Shown here one piece after another: positions 60,401-64,000 of a stretch of DNA of 64,000 nt. The stretch is from Gammaproteobacteria bacterium (GTDB taxonomy: Bacteria; Pseudomonadota; Gammaproteobacteria; Xanthomonadales; Marinicellaceae). The notes below the pieces were generated by a model, which was not told the origin of the DNA, did not search any database, and saw only the letters and a program-made list of their open reading frames with translations. Positions within the stretch are counted from its first letter, which is position 1; each line of letters opens with the position of its first letter. The stretch covers positions 20,858 to 84,857 of the forward strand of contig JAJRQG010000063.1 of the NCBI GenBank assembly GCA_024280395.1, read 5' to 3'. The position numbers and the translations under genes are program-made.

Positions 60401-60661
60401 GTAGACTTTATCAAAATGCAAGTCACCGCAGGAACACCACTGCGCGAAGCAGTTATCAACTCCGCCAAAGTCCGCGCCAAACCGATTATCCTTACAGGTG
60501 TTGCTGCCATGATGGGTGCATTTTTTATCCTTGATGACCCAATATTTAATGGTCTAGCTGTTTCTTTGATCAGTGGGATTTTGGTATCAACGGCTTTAAC
60601 ACTGATATTGATTCCTGTGTTGTATTTTTGGTATTTGTCCAGGTTTGGGCTTAAGACATAA
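57464..60661 (+). CDS. RND efflux pump permease
   Basis: This 1065-residue inner-membrane pump has two halves of six helices, each with a large periplasmic loop. The proton-relay aspartates in the fourth helix are Asp425 and Asp426 in FSIGILVDDAVVIVENI. The corresponding helix in the second half shows IALAGIIVRNSILLVDFI. The opening (PREEEPQIDVTFANV) is typical of AcrB/CzcA-superfamily exporters of the hydrophobic/amphiphilic branch. The substrate is not deducible, because heavy-metal signatures are not seen. It follows the adaptor gene closely. The C terminus is a hydrophobic helix without a long tail. Confidence 0.92.
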   Translation: MKLSISGRLADKFQANPITPLIALVAVLLGVFAVFITPREEEPQIDVTFANVYIALPGASAKEVENLIAYPAEQVLDSIENIKHVYSVSRPGMAIVSVQFKVGVKRKDAIVALYNEIQSNSDWLPYSLGASQPLIKPMGIDDVPIVTVTLWSDSQKLSKDDKGSYELQQVAHALEAEIKRIPNTRIVETTGGPNHVVHIELNPEDLSAYNLDFQSIENALKMNNIATHSGYITQNNQTTPVETGTLLANVDDIKELVVAVRNGLPVYLTDIATITDGPDTPETYVWMTAGQAWNGDKHPDFTPAVTIAIGKKAGTNAVDIANAVINAGEQLKASHIPSDVHVEITRNYGKTADDKAKKLMTKLVFATASVVLLIIFFLGWREAIVVGLAVSITLAVTLFASWAYGFTLNRVSLFALIFSIGILVDDAVVIVENIHRHLSQGKNKLSELIPIAVDEVGGPTILATFTVIAALMPMAFVTGLMGPYMSPIPINASMGMLLSLIIALIVTPWLFRKIIGNKIHHSEENKNKQSIFDTLMTPFLDNGKKGRLNRYLLVGGVVFLMFISVMLVPSQKVILKMLPFDNKSEIQIVVDTKEGTTLETTNQIMMEIAVYLKTIPEIEHMVAYAGTASPINFNGLVRQYFLRQGANMGDIQITLVGKHDRKRKSHDIAIAMREEITKIANKHNALAKIIEVPPGPPVQSPLVAEIYGQSDKQRKATALAVEKIFSKAGGIVDIDTSIESSAPRQIIVIDRAKASQLGISQAQIAKTMQTALSGNDVSYLHNPNSKYSVPIRLEIPANRQNDLQTLLNIPIQTANGNPVILDEVVSIKQADWQQTIYHKDLLPVTFVTADMSGFQDSPLYGMFELVDIIEGELNIDQQFINAPKFVTQPSLKWDGEWQITYETFRDMGIAYGIGLILIYLLIVAQFNSYFVPLIIMAPIPLTIIGVMPGHWIAGAQFTATSMIGMIALAGIIVRNSILLVDFIKMQVTAGTPLREAVINSAKVRAKPIILTGVAAMMGAFFILDDPIFNGLAVSLISGILVSTALTLILIPVLYFWYLSRFGLKT

Positions 60662-60684
60662 AGAATAATAAATTTCATCAAATT

Positions 60685-60760
60685 TTTGTAGATTTGGTTC
60701 TACCAAACAATTTTTATATAATTATGATATAAATGTTTGGTAGAACTAAACCTACAACAA
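60685..60760. repeat. MITE-like long inverted repeat
   Basis: Arms of about 28 bases (60685-60712 and about 60731-60760) are inverted copies with a few mismatches. They share the core GGTTCTACCAAACA / TGTTTGGTAGAAC, enclosing an AT-rich loop. The element fills much of the gap between the RND pump and htpG. It could terminate the pump transcript or be a dispersed repeat. No target-site duplication is clear. Confidence 0.6.
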
Positions 60761-60792
60761 CATTCAACTTAACTTGTGTATTATTTTCTTCT

Positions 60793-60823
60793 TGACTAAT
60801 TATATTTTTATGCTTGAATAATA
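60793..60823 (+). promoter_or_regulatory. tentative htpG promoter
   Basis: TTGACT at 60793-60798 is followed after 19 bases by AATAAT (60818-60823). The boxes are reasonable but the spacer is long. A heat-shock sigma-32 promoter was looked for and not found with correct spacing. Confidence 0.28.
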
Positions 60824-60872
60824 TCTCCCCGTCCTTATATTATCCGCAACTTAAAACATACATAATAGAACT

Positions 60873-62768
60873 ATGGCTAAAAAAGAAAATATGCAGTTTC
60901 AGACTGAGGTGAATCAATTATTGCACTTGATGATTCACTCTTTGTATTCCAATAAAGAAATATTCCTACGTGAGTTAATTTCCAATGCCAATGATGCGTG
61001 TGACAAGCTGCGTTTTGCGGCGGTTAAAGATGACTCTTTGAATGAAGGCGATAAAGAACTAAAAATCGAAATTGAATTTGATGACAAAGCAAATACCGTG
61101 ACTATTCGTGACAATGGTATCGGCATGACGCGTTCTGAAGTGATTGAAAACATCGGAACCATTGCTAAATCAGGAACCAAAGAGTTCATGAGCAAACTCA
61201 CAGGCGATGATGCAAAAGATTCACAAATGATTGGCCAATTTGGTGTGGGCTTCTATTCTTCTTTTATTGTTGCCGATAAAGTAACACTAACTACCCGCAA
61301 AGCAGGCAAAAAAACTGGCGTTATTTGGGAATCTACAGGTGAAGGAGAATTCACCATTGAGGAAACCAAAAAAGAAAACAAAGGTACAGAAGTAGTTTTG
61401 CACCTTAAAGAAGATGAAAAAGAATTTGCTGCTGAATTCCGTTTAAAATCAATTATCACCAAATACGCAGACCATATACAAATACCTATTATGATGCTTG
61501 AAACATCAGAAGTGGAAAGCGATAAAGAAGACAAAGATGGTAAAAAAGAAACAACTACTGTCACAGAATGGAAACAAATAAACAAAGCCCAAGCCTTGTG
61601 GACTATGGCGAAATCCGATATTTCTGATGACGATTACAAAGAGTTTTACAAAACAGTTTCACACGATTGGAATGATCCTTTAAAATGGGTACACAGTCAG
61701 GTTGAAGGCAAGTACGATTATACCTCTTTGCTCTACATCCCTGCAAAAGCCCCTTTCGATTTGTGGGAGCCTGATGCACAACATGGCTTGAAATTGTATG
61801 TGCAACGTACCTTTATTATGGATGACAGTAAAAACTTACTGCCACGATATTTGCGCTTCATCAAAGGTGTGATTGATTCCAATGATTTGCCTTTGAATGT
61901 ATCGCGTGAAATATTACAAAGCAACAAAGTCATTGAATCAATTAAACGTGCTTCAACCAAGAAAATATTAACCACCTTAAAAAGAATGGCAAACAGCGAT
62001 GCTGAAACATACCAAAAGTTTTGGGATGAGTTTGGCACCGTGATGAAAGAAGGTGTACAAGAAGACTTTGCCAACAAAGAAGAGTTATCAAAACTTCTTC
62101 GATTTGCTTCAACTCACAACGATGATGACAAGAAAAACATCTCATTGGAAGACTATGTTTCACGCATGGGTTCTGAGCAAGAAAATATCTATTACATCAC
62201 TGCTGACAGTTACAATACGGCAAAAAACAGCCCACACCTTGAAGTATTTAAGAAAAAAGGCATTGAAGTACTGTTATTCTCAGACCGAATTGATGAATGG
62301 TTAGTGAATGGTTTAACTGAGTTTGATGGCAAAAAAATGCAATCTGTTGCCAAAGGTGACTTAGACAAACTGGATACAGAAAAAGACAAGAAAGCCACTG
62401 AGAAAGCTGAGAAAGACAACAAAGAAGTGATTGAAAAAATGGAAAAGATTTTGGCTGATAAAGTCGAGAAAATTAAAATTTCTTCACGCTTAACGGATTC
62501 TGCAGCTTGTATTGTATTAAACGATCAAGACATGGCTTTGTATATGCAACAGTTGATGAAACAAGCGGGTCAAGAAATGCCCAACAGCAAACCTACTTTG
62601 GAAATCAATATTGACCATGCTATTTTCAAGAAACTACAAGCCGAAAAAGATGATTCAGCTTTTTCTGACTGGAGCTCTTTAATTTTTGATCAAGCCATCT
62701 TATCTGAGGGCGGTCAATTAGAAGATCCTTCTGGATTTGTTAAACGCATGAATAAATTGATGTTGTAA
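60873..62768 (+). CDS. htpG: molecular chaperone HtpG (Hsp90)
   Basis: This is a 631-residue cytoplasmic Hsp90. The N-terminal GHKL ATPase domain has ISNANDACDKL, DNGIGMTRSEV, GTIAKSGTKEF and GQFGVGFYSSF. The middle domain starts near residue 235 with the EWKQINKAQALW stretch and contains LPLNVSREILQ with the catalytic-loop arginine. The C-terminal dimerisation domain ends normally. A charged linker of about 15 residues (ESDKEDKDGKKE) sits between the N-terminal and middle domains. The ribosome site is weak. A strong terminator lies 60 bases behind the stop. Confidence 0.97.
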   Translation: MAKKENMQFQTEVNQLLHLMIHSLYSNKEIFLRELISNANDACDKLRFAAVKDDSLNEGDKELKIEIEFDDKANTVTIRDNGIGMTRSEVIENIGTIAKSGTKEFMSKLTGDDAKDSQMIGQFGVGFYSSFIVADKVTLTTRKAGKKTGVIWESTGEGEFTIEETKKENKGTEVVLHLKEDEKEFAAEFRLKSIITKYADHIQIPIMMLETSEVESDKEDKDGKKETTTVTEWKQINKAQALWTMAKSDISDDDYKEFYKTVSHDWNDPLKWVHSQVEGKYDYTSLLYIPAKAPFDLWEPDAQHGLKLYVQRTFIMDDSKNLLPRYLRFIKGVIDSNDLPLNVSREILQSNKVIESIKRASTKKILTTLKRMANSDAETYQKFWDEFGTVMKEGVQEDFANKEELSKLLRFASTHNDDDKKNISLEDYVSRMGSEQENIYYITADSYNTAKNSPHLEVFKKKGIEVLLFSDRIDEWLVNGLTEFDGKKMQSVAKGDLDKLDTEKDKKATEKAEKDNKEVIEKMEKILADKVEKIKISSRLTDSAACIVLNDQDMALYMQQLMKQAGQEMPNSKPTLEINIDHAIFKKLQAEKDDSAFSDWSSLIFDQAILSEGGQLEDPSGFVKRMNKLML

Positions 62769-62828
62769 AATATTTTACGACTCAAATTGTCTCGTCCTGA
62801 AATAGGTTGACGACATAATTGTAGTTAC

Positions 62829-62863
62829 AAAAAACCTGTGAAGCTAGCTTCACAGGTTTTTTT
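62829..62863. terminator. strong bidirectional terminator after htpG
   Basis: A near-perfect palindrome with arms of 17 bases (62829-62845 and 62846-62862; core ACCTGTGAAG / CTTCACAGGT) ends in seven Ts on the plus strand and the matching As on the left. This is the classical form of a rho-independent terminator that works on both strands. Confidence 0.9.
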
Positions 62864-62970
62864 GTGAATAAAATTCAGGATTTTCCCTAGAATATCAGCA
62901 AATATTGTATTAAATCTATAAAAATTTAAGAAATATTGCAATCTTTTAAATTTTTCATATATATATGAGC

Positions 62971-63001
62971 TATAATCATTTTTGTGCAAAAATGCACAAA
63001 A
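62971..63001 (+). promoter_or_regulatory. -10 box with adjoining palindrome ahead of the DUF6502-type gene
   Basis: A perfect TATAAT (62971-62976) is followed directly by the inverted repeat TTTTGTGCA-AAAA-TGCACAAAA (62980-63001), which would cover the transcription start. No good -35 is seen. The site looks like an operator overlapping the start point. The gene downstream encodes a helix-turn-helix-like region, so autoregulation is possible but only inferred. Confidence 0.5.
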
Positions 63002-63060
63002 TTATTTTTTAATCTATATATTAATTAATACTTTGACTTAAAATTTCATATAAAAATATT

Positions 63061-63861
63061 ATGCTAGAAAATACAGAAAAAAAAATTAGCCACTTAAATG
63101 CTATCCCAAAAAGACTATTAAGTTTGTTTTCCAAGGCGATTGCAAAACTGCTATTGAAATTTAATATCAGCAAACATGAGTATACCCATTGTTTAAACGA
63201 ACAACTGGTTTTAGAAGCCAAGAGACAAAACCCAAAGGCAAGTAAAGTTGAATTATCTGTTCGTACAGGCATTGACAGGAGGTTTATAGCCTCTTACCTT
63301 AAAGGTGAAGTGCCCATGGTCAAATCTAATAAATTATCACTCATACTTAGCGATATGAAATGGTCTCTAAACAATTATTATAATGGCTCCAATAAAATGA
63401 CTAAAAAAGGACCATTTAAAACATTCGAATCCATTTGTCAACAATGGTCTTCCGGTACCTTAACGTATCAGTCAATCCTTAAAGAATTGGTACGTGTCGG
63501 GAGCGTGATTGACCATGGAGATAAAGTGGAACTGGTGGAAGCTAAGCATGACAAACTTAAAAATGATGCGCAGTATTTTGAAGTATCTAGTTACTTAGTG
63601 AACAGGGTTGCAAAAACAATTATTGATAATTCTGAAATTAAAAAGAATATTGATCAATATTTTCAAGTTACGGCATACTCAACTCAAATACCACCAGAAA
63701 ACATATCAAAAATAAAAAAAGAGATAAAAGAAAATTTAAGAAAATTTCGTGCTGAGACTATTATGGTATTAGAAAAGCATGAAGATAATACAAAACCAGA
63801 TACATATCCAGCTTATGGAGTATCGTTTTTAGAATTCAATGATGATGAGGTCACAAAATGA
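63061..63861 (+). CDS. DUF6502-type protein, putative helix-turn-helix
   Basis: This 266-residue cytoplasmic protein matches from memory the layout of the DUF6502 family. The N-terminal helical region resembles LLLKFNISKHEYTHCLNEQ. It is followed by a helix-turn-helix-like segment (about 60-82; SKVELSVRTGIDRRFIASYL) and then by a second part with the SGTLTYQSILKELVRVGSV motif. The last third is helical and charged. No ribosome site is visible ahead of the ATG, and the leader is about 80 bases long. Its stop overlaps the next start as ATGA (63858-63861), so it is coupled to a secreted repeat protein. A regulatory role is suggested by the HTH-like part and the palindromic promoter. Confidence 0.65.
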   Translation: MLENTEKKISHLNAIPKRLLSLFSKAIAKLLLKFNISKHEYTHCLNEQLVLEAKRQNPKASKVELSVRTGIDRRFIASYLKGEVPMVKSNKLSLILSDMKWSLNNYYNGSNKMTKKGPFKTFESICQQWSSGTLTYQSILKELVRVGSVIDHGDKVELVEAKHDKLKNDAQYFEVSSYLVNRVAKTIIDNSEIKKNIDQYFQVTAYSTQIPPENISKIKKEIKENLRKFRAETIMVLEKHEDNTKPDTYPAYGVSFLEFNDDEVTK

Positions 63862-64000
63862 AAAAGTTAATTTTAATTATATTTGTTGTTATATCAAACA
63901 TATCAATTGCTGCGGTTAGTGATGGTAGTTCAGGGCTAACTGCTGTCAGTGATGGTAGTTCAGGGCTAACTGCTGTCAGTGATGGTAGTTCAGGGCTAAC
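63858..64000 (+). CDS. start of a secreted decapeptide-repeat protein (cut by the window edge)
   Basis: Only 47 codons are visible. A signal peptide (MKKLILIIFVVISNISIAA) is followed immediately by the ten-residue unit AVSDGSSGLT, repeated almost three times up to the window end. The unit corresponds to a 30-base DNA repeat. The ATG overlaps the stop of the preceding gene by four bases. In my recollection DUF6502 genes often precede small secreted DUF5666-type proteins with glycine/aspartate-rich starts, so this may be one, but the visible part is too short to decide. Confidence 0.7.
   Translation, partial: MKKLILIIFVVISNISIAAVSDGSSGLTAVSDGSSGLTAVSDGSSGL
63912..64000 (+). repeat. 30-bp coding tandem repeat
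   Basis: Three copies of a 30-base unit follow each other: 63912-63941, 63942-63971 and 63972-64000, the last cut by the window. The second and third are identical as far as visible, and the first differs at two bases. The array probably continues to the right. Confidence 0.95.

Noticed and set aside
60814..60833. CTTGAA followed by CCCCGT ahead of htpG as a sigma-32 heat-shock promoter
   Set aside because: The spacing is only 8 bases, whereas sigma-32 promoters need about 13-17.

Overview
The window reads as a chromosomal segment of an AT-rich Gram-negative bacterium, most likely a gammaproteobacterium. The evidence is the block tpiA-secG-tRNA-Leu(GAG)-nuoA to nuoN, an RND efflux pair, HtpG, a DUF6502-type protein, and large secreted proteins ending in a short F-x-D-[GS]-F-E tail. 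From memory this combination recalls Marinicella and the Lysobacterales/Xanthomonadales side of the class. That placement is a low-confidence inference, not a measurement.

Layout. Positions 4-4529 (minus) hold a Gld-type ABC module: ATPase, permease, GldG-like auxiliary protein and a DUF4340 protein. Positions 4726-6526 (plus) hold a zinc aspartoacylase/succinylglutamate-desuccinylase-like hydrolase and a short-chain dehydrogenase, closed by a 14-bp perfect hairpin. Positions 6590-33653 (minus) are one tightly packed run of five genes: a 4535-residue DUF11/beta-propeller protein, a membrane-anchored parvulin isomerase, a 603-residue secreted protein, a 2786-residue secreted protein, and a 758-residue Calx-beta/beta-propeller protein. 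Positions 34161-35969 hold a secreted SpoIID/LytB-type protein. Positions 36163-50585 (minus) carry the complete 14-gene complex I operon, preceded by a REP-like element, a tRNA-Leu(GAG), secG with an unusual 11-mer-repeat tail, and tpiA. Positions 52595-56280 (minus) hold a secreted zinc carboxypeptidase and its coupled upstream partner. Positions 56459-60661 (plus) hold an RND adaptor and pump, preceded by a perfect 14-bp inverted repeat. Then come htpG (60873-62768), a strong terminator, a DUF6502-type gene, and the start of a coupled secreted protein made of identical decapeptide repeats that runs off the window.

The main candidate for an undescribed system is the 27-kb five-gene run. Four exported proteins, two of them giant, are translationally coupled or nearly abutting around a dedicated peptidyl-prolyl isomerase. 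In the largest protein, whole beta-propellers are inserted inside DUF11 Ig-like domains, four of five times at the same cysteine-bounded loop. The 2786-residue protein has a helical C-terminal half whose layout recalls the stalk and TcB-binding end of insecticidal Tc toxin A subunits; this is a weak, testable resemblance. Two of these proteins, and the neighbouring SpoIID-type protein, end in F-x-D-[GS]-F-E, which may be a shared sorting or anchoring signal.
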